Shown: in pieces, positions 1 through 14,111 of the stretch
Numbering within the stretch: the first letter of the stretch is position 1
How the letters are laid out: each line of letters begins with the position of its first letter
From: Conus ventricosus
Taxonomy: Eukaryota > Mollusca > Gastropoda > Neogastropoda > Conidae
Direction of reading: 5' to 3'
DNA: 64,000 nt
Assembly (NCBI GenBank): GCA_018398815.1
Contig: CM031595.1
Coordinates: forward strand, 50,705,489 to 50,769,488
The notes under the pieces: model-generated
Database searches by the model: none
Seen by the model: only the letters and a program-made list of their open reading frames with translations
Told to the model about the DNA's origin: nothing
Position numbers and translations under genes: made by a program

Positions 1-2350
1 ATCACATCATGCCACAAGGTATAAGGGGAAAACATGCAAACAATCTAAGAGATATCTCAATAAATGAATGAGTAGTGAACAGATGAGTGAACCTACTGTC
101 AAAAGCAGAATTCTGTCCTTTACCCTGGGATTGGGGTACCCCCAAAGATGTATATATTACCACACAGAAGAAGACTTGCTGGCAATAATATCAATACCAG
201 ATGTTTGTATGATGTCAATCAATACTAACACCAATTTTTTCCATGTTTTGTATGGTATGATGAGCTGCAATGTGTGCCCCAAAACAGTAATTTAATTACT
301 AAAAAAGTTGGTTATGTTACTTTTTGCCATATTACTTATCAACAAAATCAAAATGTAATGACATCACATCATGCCACAAGGTATAAGGGGAAAACATGCA
401 AACAATCTAAAAGATATCTCAATAAATGAATGAGTAGTGAACAGATGAGTGAACCTACTGTCAAAAGCAGAATTCTGTCCCTTTACCCTGGGATTGGGGT
501 ACCCCAAAGATGTATGTATTACCACACAGAAGATGATTTGCTGGCAATGATATCAAAACCAGATGTTTGTATGATGTTCAGGCAATACTCACACCAATTT
601 TTTGTTATGTTGTGTGGTTTGATGTGTTGCCAGGGGTTCCACTGACTTTTTAGTTTTTGCGTCAAGAAACGCACGCCTCCGCAAAAATTGCGTCAGTGCT
701 GAAAAAAATGCGTAACAAAGTAAACTGTACTCGAGATTTCTTCCAGATTCAACATCTTCACATCGGCGCTTTTCTCCCCCACCGAAAATGCAAACATGTT
801 TGATTGTCTCTTTGCCATTTTTGCTAAGTAAGCCGCGAAAACAAGCCGGGTCAGTCAACCTTGATATTATTCCTACACGCTGTGACCACGGGTAAAGTCC
901 CTGTTCGGCGCAGAACAGGGACGGAGACAACAAGACCCCCCCCCCCCCCCCCACACTCCCCCCCGCTCCTCCCTCCCACCACTACCCCCTCCCGGTAAAG
1001 TTCCCATCAATGGGCGTACTCTGGCATCCAGAATCACGTGGGATGATCGTGTGTGCGTGGGAAGTCATAACGTATTCCGATTGGAAGATGGCACCATCGC
1101 AGACGCGGGAAAGATTCCATTTTATTTCGAGGGGAGAAAGGATGAGGCGTTTTGGAACATTCTTGATCTAGCAAAAAGTCAGCGAGTGCCACAGAGTAAA
1201 ATGTGCACGCACTATCACTAATTGGCGGTGTCAAGCAGTCTGCTGTAGGTCTGTGCCGTGTTTTGCCCTCTGACATAGGCTTGCGGTTGAGAACAGGGTC
1301 CTGGGAAAATTGCGTCGCTAAACGCACGGCGCGAAAAAAAAAAGCGTAGGAAGGCAGAAAAAACGCAATAATTACGCAAAATTTTGCAATAAATGGAACC
1401 CCTGGTTGCAGTGTGTATGTGTGTGCTCGAACACTGTCATTTTATAACAAAAACATGTTGATTGTGTTACTTTTTACTATACTAGTGCCACCAAAATAAA
1501 AATATTATGATACCACATAATACCTCATGCTATTAGGAGGAAAACTGCAAACTATCTAACAGATATCTCAATAAATGAATGAGTAGTGAACAGATACGTG
1601 AACCTACCACAAAATCAAAATTCTGTCCCTTTACTCCTGAATTGGGGTAACCCAGTGATGCATGTATTACCACATAAAAGAACATTTGATTGGAATGATA
1701 TCAATACCAGATGTTTGTATGATGCTCAGCCAATACAAAACACCATTTTTTTTTATTGTTTTGTGTGGTTTGATGTGTTTCAATGTGTGTGTATGTTCAA
1801 AAACAATTATTATATTTCAAAAAGGTTTATCATAATACTTTTTACCAAACTATTTGGCAACAGAATCAAAATATTATGAGATCTCATTATAGACCAGGCA
1901 CTAAGAAAGAATCATGCAAAAAATCTAAGACATATCTCCATAAATGAATGAGTATTGAACAGATTAGTGAACCTACCACTAAAGCAAAATTCTGTCCCTT
2001 TACCCTGGGATTGGGGTACCCCTAATTATGCATGTGTTACCACACAGAAAAACATTTGCTGGCAGTAATATGAATACCAGATGTTTGTATAATGTTCAGT
2101 CAATAAAATCACCAGTTTTTTCACTTTTCTCTTTGGTTTGATGTGCTGCAATGTGTGTGCGTATGCAGAAAAAGTGTCAATTTATTACAAAAATGGTTGA
2201 TTATATTGATTTTTATCATACTTATGACCAGCCAAATCAAATTATTATGATACCCCATCATAGCACAGGGTATAAGAAAAATCATGCAAAAAATCTAAGA
2301 GATATCTCAATAAATGAATGACTAGTGAACAGATGAGTGAACCTACTGCA
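1..2350. repeat. ~362-bp satellite, about 4.3 copies
   Basis: Monomers begin near 1, 363, 1510, 1879 and 2249. Each carries a shared block reading agatatctcaataaatgaat, followed by gtgaacctac and attctgtccctttac. Copies 1 and 2 are very similar, and copies 3-5 are more diverged. Copy 2 is split by a hAT-type insertion at 631-1404. Copy 5 stops near 2350, where unrelated sequence begins. Short reading frames inside (MSSEQMSEPTVKS) recur only because the repeat recurs; there is no sign they are genes. Confidence 0.9.
631..1404. mobile_element. Non-autonomous hAT-type element inserted in the satellite
   Basis: The element begins CAGGGGTTCCA and ends with the inverse TGGAACCCCTG, an 11-bp terminal inverted repeat. 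It is flanked by GTTGC on both sides. Without the element and one GTTGC, the surrounding satellite monomer reads through as in its neighbours. Subterminal GCGT/ACGC motifs with A-runs occur near both ends. No transposase frame is visible. A CAG start with a 5-bp duplication fits a short-duplication hAT group. Confidence 0.82.
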
Positions 2351-3440
2351 AAAGCAAATTTGGCCCCGGCACACAGCAATACAGAAAAGCACTTATACTG
2401 TGGCAGGGAAGGGGTTAAGTCGTTCAAAAGTACAGAAAATGAAGACAACGAATTGCATGGGCAAAGCTGAAGGGCTTGCTGCCATTAATATCAGCTGGTG
2501 TAGAAAAAGTGAAAAAAATAGTTTTGCCAAATGTGAGATGTCTTCGACTTAAGAGTAAAGAGCTGATTGATAACACTACATGTATGACAGAAGGGTTAAA
2601 TACCAAAGGTTATGGGCAGATATCTTCCTTAGTAGTCAACCCTTATTATCTTGCTGCTTATATCTGACCACTGCCAAAGTTTTATTCTGTATTGATCTCA
2701 CAGTAACTTCAGTTTTTTTCTTTGATTAATAGCATTCATGTGGAGTGTGCTCGCATACAGCAAGGTGAAAGGTCAGGTATGCGAATGATCTAATAGTGTG
2801 TCTTTCATGTGGTTGACTTCCCCTCTGCAGTGTGGTGTGTCTGAACACTGTTTCAACTTTGTAGATATCTTCTGTAAGGGCTGCCTAAATTGTCCACCAT
2901 TGTGTAAATGGATAGTCATGTATCACTGTTACTCATAGTCACACTGACACTAGCAGAAAAATAATATTTTTGAAACCTTTAGGGGCTTGAATTGAAGCTT
3001 GTTGCAAATGTTACCTTCTTGGATCTTCATAAGCTGCCTTCAGACATCACAACTTAGCACTCAAAGCTTCCCAAATACCCCATATGGGACCAAAAAAAAC
3101 GGATGGGTCAGTAGTCAAATGGGAGATGGTAAATAAGTGTATGGTTAGTGAAAAGTTTAAATCAGTTCCAGTGTATTCCGAGTTACTCTTTTTGTGAATG
3201 TATGGATTTCTTTTACTTTTGTTTGTGCCCTCTGACCAGTTCAAAAATGTAGTGTTCTTTTGATAATCTTTCCAAGGATTTTTTGGAAACCTTCTTTTTT
3301 TAGGTTGTTTGAATCAGCAAAACAGTTGTGTGAATGCATGTAGTCCACCAATTGCTGTACTCAATGTTTCCATTAGAACTTTGCTTTCCCTTTTGTTCTT
3401 GACATTTTTTCAGGAAAGTATGACTTTTTGGTAGTTGCAG
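2351..3440. other. Intronic or upstream sequence, no gene seen
   Basis: The satellite ends at 2350 and the first recognised LIN54 exon begins at 3441. This AT-rich stretch has only short frames without family motifs. I see no repeat, RNA gene or exon that I can support. Confidence 0.5.
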
Positions 3441-3604
3441 TTGAACAAGCCAGCGGTGGTGAGCACCACAACCACACGATCAGCTGCTGTGCAAGCACAG
3501 ACACAGCCGTCACAGGCAGTTCAGCAGAAATCAGACTATGTGCCTATTGCCAGCAATGACCCGGCTGTCACTCACTTCACGATTCAGAGAAATAGTGTCA
3601 ATGG
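3441..3604 (+). CDS. LIN54: LIN54 exon (linker upstream of the CXC domain)
   Basis: The exon lies between an acceptor (gtagttgcag) and a donor (gtgaga). It reads [14 protein letters not shown] then a Q-rich stretch ending in [12 protein letters not shown]. It has no stop and leaves two bases (GG) that the next exon completes to GGG. The composition fits the poorly conserved, Ser/Thr/Gln-rich region before the LIN54 CXC repeats. The call rests on phase, strand and position rather than on a strong motif. Confidence 0.62.
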
Positions 3605-3681
3605 GTGAGATGTGTGTGTGCATTTTTTTTCCTAAGAAATTGGCATGGGAGATGCTTGTCATACATATTCAGGCTTAGTAG

Positions 3682-3743
<62 letters not shown>

Positions 3744-6700
3744 CCACATCTGTGCTATCATCTGTCACACTCCCTATTTTTGGATTAGGTACTTCTCATG
3801 TTTTTGCGATACTTGTGGTATTATTACCTTCTTAGTGTGTCTTATGGTATCATGGACCTGCTGTATAAATAGTTCACAATACCTCTGCCTGTCTCATTCT
3901 CTCACTGTCTCTCTGTCCTGCCTCTGTTCTGCCTCTTCTCTTCTCTTCATGCTGTTTGTCATCTGTTTTTCCTTGTTTGCTTTTACCATGCCCTTCTGAG
4001 GTGTAAACAAGACTATATGCTTTGCTTGTACAGTAAGTGCAAAAATCACTTGTCCAGATGAGTTTTCCACTTGCCTGGATTTGATGAATTTACTTTCACT
4101 AGAATCTCTCACGCACACACATGCATGCACGCACACTCATGCACATGCACACACAGGATCTGCTCACTATAAACTGTGTTCCACCAGCCGCCGTGGCGAA
4201 GTGGTTAGCGTCGCGGACTCCCGGCTGGGAGGTCGTGGGTTCGAATCCCATCAGAGTCATGTGGGTTTTTCTGCCCCAACCGGCTCCTACCCAGAGTTGA
4301 GTTTGCTGCGGACTCCGTTGGGAAGACTGGGACCACACAGTCAAGTTTCATCCACTTAATGGATGCGTTTATGAGAGTGTTGCTCAAATTTCCTGACCAA
4401 CACTGCAGGTGCCTGTATCTCTCGGGCCTGGTTGATGCCGGGATATATTATGAAAGGAAGCGTAAAGTACAGCCCTGTCATGTAGTCTGAGACCGAAATG
4501 GAAATCCGTAGCATCATCTTAATCATCCTCATTCTCATCGATCAGCATAGAAAAAAAGAAATGTCTCAAATTCTATGGCCCTTCATGCCCTGCTCTCATG
4601 GTGACCTCAGTTTCTATGTCCTCACGTCTGTGGCCTTGGTTTGGTTCTGTCGAGGTCACAGGTATCTGCGAGTCCATGGGGGCTGTCGCTGGACGGACAT
4701 GGTGGCGCCCTCCGGAGGGAGAGCTCACTCACGCCGGCTCCGCGACTAAGCAATTGTTGTCAGTTGAGGGTTTAGTAGGTGGTGTCCTGCGTATGTTAGA
4801 TCAGAACAGGCGTCACTGAACACCACCGAAGTGACTCGGCAGCAGTGCAGTGTCTCCTCTGGTAGGTTGCCTCTTGACGACTTGACATTGACTGCTCCCT
4901 GCTCCCTGTGGATTGCCGGTGCCAGGGCTGTGGCTGGGCTGTGGCTGTGGACGGGTCGAAATGAGCGGCATGGGTGCACTGCCTCTGAGGTGGCGCAGAG
5001 GTTGGGACAGCAACAAAAAAAAAAAGAAAATAAACTGTCTTCCATAGGGTTGGTCAGCACTTCCAGCAGCTCTTGTATAACTGTCTGTTTAACTTGGGCA
5101 AAAAAGAAAAGCATTTGAATAATTGTGGTTGCAGTGACATGCCCAGATGGCAAAAAAAAAAAAAAGGGAGATGGACTGATTGGTCAGTTTGATTTTGTTT
5201 TTGTAATAGACCTCTCTTGATAAATGACACTTACGGCAGATTTCAAAGAAGTGTCAAATTAAGAAACCGCCTTCTCCCACCGTCCTCCTCTTTTACAACT
5301 GAAAAAAGGGTAGTGGATTTGCGGACACTGTTCATGTTTCCTGTGTGTTTGCAGACATCACTGATGTCATGAGATCTTTGTCAGCTTTTTTGTATGAGCA
5401 AGACAGTTTGCAACAGCAAGGGAACAAGAACAACATATAGGTGTACTAATAAATGACTCTGTTCATGGTTGGGTTGAAAGTGAACAGTACACTACTTGAT
5501 GCTCAGATCTGCTTCAGATTACAGCATTTTGAGTGTATGTTTGCTTTTTTCCCCTATGGAGGAAAAAGGGGAGGGAGGTAGGCATGTGCTGGACCCCATA
5601 GCATTCCAGGTCATAATGCACAGTGTTTACTTTTATGTCTGGATCTTAAAGTCTAGTTGAAAAATTCAGTTTATACTTGCACATTGTGCATGCTGGCACC
5701 AATCTATGCTAGTCTGATGGCAAAGGACACCATTTTTGGTGATTCAGTGGACCACTGCAGATTGAATGAAAAGACCCTCCCCTCTCGCATTTCAATGGCT
5801 CATACAGATCAGTCAGCAAGCATTTTTTTGGCGTCATATACTGTACCATGTCAGACCATAGCATTCACGGCAGTTAGTCAACTCTGCCAGGCCGAAGTTT
5901 TTGTGTGGCTAATGCAGTAATAAGACAGTCACGTGATGCCCAACCCTTCGGCCTGGCAGAGCTGACTAACTGCCGTGAATGCTATGGTCTCACATGGTAA
6001 GTATACTAGCCAAACAGGGAGTATAATACAAACTCCCCATGTTTCTCTTTAATACCATCAGATGATTGTGTGTATGCTTGTGTGTGAGTGTGTGTGTTCA
6101 TTTCCATTGGCAAAAAAAATTTAGTCGGCAGAAAAATTAGAGTCCGTCTTTTTTGTTTGTTCACTCTTGTTTTTTCTGTATAAGCCCAATGAAACTGATG
6201 TTGAAGCATATAAAAAAGATGTGGACAAAAAGGTTTTGCATAGAAAAAAAAAAGGTTGTGCTCCTTCTAGAGGGCTGTACATGGGCCCTATACGACATCA
6301 CTTCTTTGTTCCAAGGCTTTATTTCAAAGGTTCATCATGAATGAAAATAAAACTATGTGACCTATTTTGATACCATCACTGGGGATACTCCATTGGCTTC
6401 AGAGATGATGTCTGACCACCTCTGTGCACTGCACACGTGTTTTTGTTTTTGTGTATCTGTCATACATCCAACTGGCATACAACTGCCGGCTGTTCTGCAA
6501 AGGTTAGAACATATGCATGCAGTGTTTGGGTGGGTTTTTTTTGTTTGTTTTTATGCATAAGTGTGTTTTTTATGCATGCATTCGCACACAGGGTCTCTAT
6601 GTCAATTCATATCTGAAAATTAGGAGTGGATTTGCATAGATACTGACGCTGAGAGAAGATCTCATGTAACTCAGCTGCCTCAAGGAAGGACCCTTGAATC

Positions 6701-7684
6701 AAGATATTTTTAGCACTGGCCAGTTTCCTTAAACATGCTTGCTCCTTCTTGTTGGTTGTAGATGGCATTTTCATGCGATCCAGAAGTGGGTAGCATTTTG
6801 AATTTAATGTATTCTTTCTTTGCCTTTTTTAAACCTGTTTACCACTAGTACATATTTTTGTACACAGTGTTGAAATACAGTAATCCGGTAATGACTACTT
6901 TGTGTGTGTTTGTTTAGGACGGCATTTGAGGCGACTGGTGCAAGACCCAGAAAACCCTGTAATTGCACGAAATCTCAGTGTTTAAAGTTGTAAGTATATA
7001 TGTGGAATGGTCACATTTTGGTGGTTCAGCTGTATTTTGATCATGCTGTTTTTGTTATAAAAGGAAGACAATTTGTGTATTAAGGCTGTCAGTGTGTTTT
7101 TTGAGATGTGTAACTTTTCCCACTTTTGAAATGTTGTTTATGCCAAGTATAAACTACTTCCAAAAGGTTTGCATTTTGTCATTTCCAAAAGGCATTTGAC
7201 CTTAAAAGGACATTATCTGTACATTTCCACAAGTTGAATAAAGAAACAAACAAAGAATTACAATACTTTCTGAACTTACATGCATTGGATGGGAAATGTA
7301 TATTCCTTTGAATATATTTACAAAAGGAAAAATACTTGTTTCCTGCAATCAGTATACATGTGTTCTTTCCTACCATTCTATATTCTACACTATCTCTCTC
7401 TTTTTAAATCTTTTACTATCTCCTCACTTCATGGTTTTCCCCTCATCATCATAATCATTGGGGAAGTGTTGTATCACTGAGAAATACAGAAAGCGGTTTG
7501 CAGGTACTGTGACTGTTTTGCCAATGGGGAGTTCTGTCATAACTGCAATTGCAACAACTGTGCTAACAATCTGGATCATGAGGAGGAACGCTCAAGAGCC
7601 ATCAAATCATGTTTGGACAGAAATCCTATGGCTTTCCATCCAAAGATAGGTCAGAGGTTTTGCACTTGTGACTTGTGCATGCTT

Positions 7685-7758
<74 letters not shown>

Positions 7759-8037
7759 CGTCTCTCTTTCTCTCTCCCCTCCCTCTCTCTCAGTGATGTT
7801 CACTGGTTTCTTTTTCTTTTTTTTTCTTTTTTGTCAAAGGTTCCCATGCAAGGAATTGTTCCATTTTTTTCATGTATTTGTTTGATTTGCTTTTTTACTA
7901 TATATTGATTTTTTTTTTCTTGCCCAGAGGGCTGGATGTAAAAAAGTATTCATGCTTAATCCACTACCCTCTTAAAATAAAATTCGTTTGTTCGTTCGTT
8001 CGTTCGTTCTCTCTCTGTCCATCCTCTTTCTCTCACC

Positions 8038-8116
<79 letters not shown>

Positions 8117-11100
8117 CCCCCCCTCCTCTCTCTCTTTCTCTCTCTCTCTCTTTCTTACATGCACACACATACACGCACACACACACATAGAAACGCCCAC
8201 ACATTTATGAACAAAACCACCTCTGACAGGGTTTCATATGTTCCTTGAATCGGATTCACATCTTGAAGAAATATCGCTTGAACCTTCTTCATTTGAAAGC
8301 TTTTCAGAACCCTTGAATTCCTATGAACATTGAAGAAATCCATTTTTTAGGAAACCATGGAAAAGGTGTTTTGGAGATAATGAGTCACTGACTGATTTTT
8401 AAAAGATAGTAAAACCTCAAAGTTTTCAAGTAGGAGGGGATAGAGGAGCGTTTTTGTGTGTGTGGGTGTTACAGATGTAAATGTAGTTCCCAGAATCTTT
8501 CCATGGAAGTAAAATTGCTATATAGACAGACAGATTCAATGGATTTGAACTTGAAATGATGTAGTAGAAATTGTAGGACTGGAAGTGGTAATGTGAAAAT
8601 TTTCTTGGGGTATTTTAACTCCCCTGTCTGTTTGCTTGTGCTTAAAATTTCAACATTTACTTCTAAAATATTCTTTTTAGGAAACATCGGTGTGAGCCTT
8701 GTCCATGTTCTTTTTTTCTGTGAGCAGGACTTTCCATGCACACCTGTTTATTCAGGCATTTATAGAACTTTAAAGAAAAAAAATCTTACATACATTGAAA
8801 TATAAGTGATGTGAATTGTTGTAAAAAGTCTGTTATATATGTGTTTGCCCAAAATTCGGGATGAAATTGTCGATGCCTGTTGCATAAAAATGAAAACATA
8901 TGGAGCCAGTTTATGAAATGCTGAGAACACTTGAGAGACATGGGCAACTGTATGCTATGTTTTCTCAGTACCGTTACCAGAGGTGCAGGGTGTGAAATTT
9001 AAAAAAAAGCAGCTGACACTTATTTTTCAAAGGAAAGAAACTGGAGCTATATTCACAAGGGCTTTACAGAAACACTGATTATTTACAATTGAAAAGAATC
9101 GTGGTATGGGATGATGATGTGAAAATGTTCATAAAACAGTTTGTCGCTGCTAATCTTATATGACTGGCAAGTATGAATTATGTGTTTTTCAGGAAAAGGC
9201 AAAGACAATGATGGCAATCGACGACACAACAAAGGGTGTAATTGCAAGCGGTCTGGGTGTTTGAAAAATTATTGTGAATGTTATGAGGTGAGGAACTATA
9301 TATGTCTGAAATAATTCAAGTCATATGATTTGTTGAAGATATCTTTGTTGGTAAGGTACATTAATGATATATTGTACAGGCACATCTGTTACTGGTGTAG
9401 GTTTGTTTGTTCTTACTTAGTTTGTTTTCTTAATGGTTATAGATTGCAGACTGCCAAATGGAGAGAGTAACCTTGAAAAAGGGGGGAAATGTGCAGTGTT
9501 GTGTGTAAATCTGATTGTTATATTAAACTCCTGTAGTTTTGGGAGACTGTGGTCTATAGTGGACATACAATATTGACTGCAGTGAATGACAAGAGATAGT
9601 TTCTCGCATCTCCTTAACTCCAGAGATAGGAAAAGTGGACTCTGATGACAAGTTCAGTACATCAGCTGAAAATTCACAAATTCAGTTTTCATATGACCAT
9701 GAACAGTGGTTGTCAAATGGAGGCATGTCCCTCAGCTAATTTTAGGTTATTTATAATTTCTTGAATGAAATGTTTTGAGAATGAAGCATAGCATAGCTAG
9801 TTAAAATGCATGGAATATTCAGAAAGTTTGAAAATCATGACATAGCATGTAGAATCAAGATACTGTTTACATTCTAGAAACAGTTTCTGAAAGCTGCTTG
9901 GTAAGTATCACATATAAAAATTCTTTGATTAAAGCCAGTTGCAAATATATCTGTGCAAAACAATTGACGATGCAAGGCAAACTCGATCTATTTGTAACAG
10001 TCTAACAAACTTACAGTTGGTTCGAACTTCATTACGTTGAGTGTTGTTGTTTTTTGTAACTGCTGGCCTGCGCCTACCAAAAGTTGATTGCGCTGTCAAC
10101 TCAAAGGGGTAATAGTAAATCCGCAAGCTTTACTGGGTTCTGTTGAAGTGAATCAGTGGCAGTGGAGGGTATCCTCTGGTGGGTGGCCTCATCATGGTCT
10201 GATACTGATAGCTTCCCATGAACTGCTGACCCTAGGAATGGAACAAAGCTTTGTGTGGCTGTTTATGAAAAAATTGGTTTGATGCACATTGAGCTTGTGG
10301 AAGTTTCAACCCACTGCAACCCCCGCCCGACCTCCCACCGCAATAAATAGATACATGAAAAGCTTAAATTTGTGATGAAGACGTCCTTTTTATTTAACTT
10401 GTCAGGAATTGTGTGACTGAATGAAAATTTATGACAGCAGGCATCAAGTTATCAAAAGGGTATTGCAGGCTTACATCAGATACAGCAAAAGCAAAAACAG
10501 AATGTTGCCAGTTGATTTAGATTCAGAAAATTTGATTTAGGTTCAAAAAAGACAGTGGACAATATGTATATGTGTAAGAGATTCAGCTTTTTATAACATT
10601 CAGAATAGATCTGTTAAACGGTACTTCAGAGCAATAATAGCTTCAGATTATTTTTTATTCATTTGTTAGTGTTGCTCAATGAAAAGAGTCAATTTTTTTT
10701 TAATCATTTGTTAACGTCACTCAACAAAAATAGTCAGAAGGCATTTCTTTGATACCATATTATGTTGAATTACTACCCCTGTCAGATGTCATATAAAAAC
10801 ATTCGGTTTTCTTTTTCACTGTCTTTTTTTTTTTTACTCAAAATAGTTCATTTTCATTTCAGGCAAAATCATGTGCTCCAGTTTCTGTAAATGCATTGGA
10901 TGTAAGAACTTTGAAGAGAGCTCTGAGCGGAAAACATTGATGCACTTAGCTGACGCTGCAGAGGTACGGGTCCAACAGCAGACGGCAGCCAAAACCAAAT
11001 TGTCTTCCCAAATATCTGGCATTCCTTCCAAGCCCCCATCCTCATCTGCAAGTGGAGAGAGGTAAGCACTCAAGGAGACTTGCGTCACATGATATATTGT

Positions 11101-12521
11101 CAGTGATGATTCTAGAGCGCGTTTTCGCGGATTACCGCCGATTTTTTCGTTTGGCCGCATAAAATCGCGAGCGATGCGTCTCGAGAGCCGCTAAAAATTG
11201 AAAACGGCCGCCTCTTTCGTCAGCGTGTGCGGCATCACTGTCGATCGTCTGGTTGTCGTTGACATAGCAACATCAGAAAGGGCGATAATTCTGGCAAAGT
11301 TGCAAAGCCTAGCCGTAAAACTGCCGACGATTCTCATTGGTTGACAAGTTTTTTAGTTCCGAGCTCAACCAATCAGAAAAATTGTATGACAGTTTTTGAA
11401 GCGCCATTGTTCTCCCACATGCTTCGAAGCCTGCATGCCGTCGTGACCTCGTTTCAAAGGAGACAATATCTTCCACCATGAAGCGTTCAAGCACCCTGTT
11501 TTCCTTCGCTTTCACAAAAGCAAAAAAGAGTTGCTCAGGTACCAGCAGTACTTCGGACAATACTGATAATGAACGGATTTCCACCGTGAATGAGTTAGGT
11601 GATGAAGAAGGGGCGGGTGTTGAAATATGTGAGGCAGTCAATTCGAATTCGATTTCGAGTGAAGAACCATCGACTTCGATGGAAGAACCAGGGCTTAAAA
11701 CGTTCCGCGTCTGGGCGGAATTCCGCGATTTCGGTTTTTTCAAAAAAAAAAAAAAAAAAAACGACAGGAGCAAGGTATCCGTGATCGGCTTGCAAGCGTT
11801 CATAGCAACTGCGCGAAAGTTATGGCCCCTGATTATTCTTGGCCAAGAAGTTTCCGGTCGGACTTCCGGAAAAAACAAAATGGCGGAGCGCGCAGGCATT
11901 GTTCATGCGGGTCGATCTTTTGACGAATCTGCAATTAAAAACAAGTGGAAATGGGAGTGGACGCTTCAGAAAGTTGACGAAGAAGTCATTAGAGACTTTC
12001 TTCGCAAGTTATTGCACCAGGTTTAGCTTGGTGCAAACTGTGCTTAAGGGAAGTGTTACGGTGGTCGCGGGAAGAAAGCTCTTGATCACATTCGTTCAGC
12101 GAAGCACGTGTCAAACGTCAAGGCGCTGAGTGGAACTACAAGAAAGGTCACTGAAGACACTTTAGCAGCAGTAAAACGTGCCAGGATAGAACATTGCAAT
12201 CCTGTGGGGAAAAAAGAGGGTGATATAGAAAATGTGAAGAGTGCAAGCCAGGCGGGAGGCAGCAAGGAAAAAGATAGGGTTCAAACTAATCAAAGTCAAG
12301 TTGTCAGCAAGAAGGTGGATGAGAATGAAATAAAAATTGTAAGAGTGTGAAAGCCAGACAGGAGAAAGCAAGGAAACAGCAGACAAAGATAGGGTTGAAA
12401 TTCAAGTAAGCAAGAAGGTGGATGGCAAAGACAGTGCAGACAATGCAAGCAGCAAGAAGAAACAGAGTTCCTTGCTGTGTTTCTTTAATGCCTCCACCAC
12501 CCAAACACCCAAATGACAAAG

Positions 12522-12589
<68 letters not shown>

Positions 12590-13444
12590 TTGTGAAATCC
12601 TGTATTTCAGTGTTTATATAATTTAGGAACTTCAAAATTTGACTTTCAGTTATGTGCTGATTCCACAAGTTTCTCATTTATCAAAATTTGGATATTGTGA
12701 CTTTCAAAATGTGCTGTTTCCGCAAGTTGATCTCTGTTATATGAGACTGAACTTTAAAGTGTTTGATGCAGTTACTGACTTTGTGTGCACCAACTTCAAA
12801 CTTGATATTGTGGGATCATTTAAACCTGAAAAGTGAAACTTATTGAGCAACCCCAGAAGTGAGATTTCATCCAAAGACTATAGTTGGTGAACACCTGTAA
12901 AACACTCATGTTAAAGGGGGAGTGTTCATTTATTATGTGTTTAACCCCTTCTCCCCTTGCCCCAAATATGTCTTCCTGTAATAATTATGTGTTTACAGCA
13001 ATTTTTATGCACTAAATAACTCTTGAAATTATGTCCAGAAAGCGCGAAATGGCATAGATTTACACTCGGTTTAAAAAAAAATTTTCCTGGGGGAGCATAC
13101 CCCCGGACCCCCCTAGTTTCAGTGGTTTTTTCCTCCTCCTGTTTTAAGCCCTGAAGAACCCGGAGAACTTGAAGAGAAGAAGAACCGAAAACTAGTGAGC
13201 AGAAGGAGAAAATGCAGCTGTTCAAAACTTTTCAAGTATCTTGGATGAAAGAATGGCCCTGGCTAGCCAAGGACGACGACGGCAACATGCTGTGCACTGT
13301 GTGTTCGAAGCATGGAAAGAAAAACGCCATGACGAAACCTGGGTGCAAAATTACCGTACCACTACACTGACACGCCACGCTAAAACGGCTGACCACAGAA
13401 CGGCTGTGCAGGGTGAAGTGCAGCATAAAACCTTTACTCAGGTG

Positions 13445-13510
<66 letters not shown>

Positions 13511-13859
13511 TTTCACTCACTCACTCTCTCTCTCTCTCTCTCATTTCCTAGCTTTTTTTTTTTTCAAGTGAGAGAGACAGAAAGGTGTGAGGGGGGAGGG
13601 GGGGGGGGCAGAGACAGGGAAAAATGTGTGTGTATACATGTGTCCTGGAAGCAAAGAATGATAGAGTACAGTAGTGGGGTGATTTTTTTTTAAAGTAGTA
13701 ATTATGTTGCTTACATGATTGTTTTACTTTTTACTTTTTTCTTTCCCAACCTACTTTGAAAGCCATGTCAATGGAAACAAGGGAAAGAGAGGCATTTATT
13801 TATTTATTTAAAAAAAAAAAAAATTGAGAGAGAAAGAGAGAGCAAGCAGAGAAAGGGAG

Positions 13860-13933
<74 letters not shown>

Positions 13934-14076
13934 CTGGAAGCAAATAATGATAGAGTAGTGGGGTGACTTTTTTTTTTATAAGTTGTAATTATGCTAGGCT
14001 TACATTATTGCTTTACTTCTTTTTCTCAATCTAGGCCGAAAGCCATGTCAATGAAACCAAGGGAAAGAGACAGGGG

Positions 14077-14111
<35 letters not shown>

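Noticed and set aside
589..954. 121-codon - strand frame in the small hAT element
   Set aside because: It runs across the element border and a C-run, and shows no transposase motif.
4182..4260. Functional tRNA gene
   Set aside because: A- and B-boxes are good, but the acceptor ends do not pair and an unrelated body follows that recurs at 40.9 kb. It is a SINE head.
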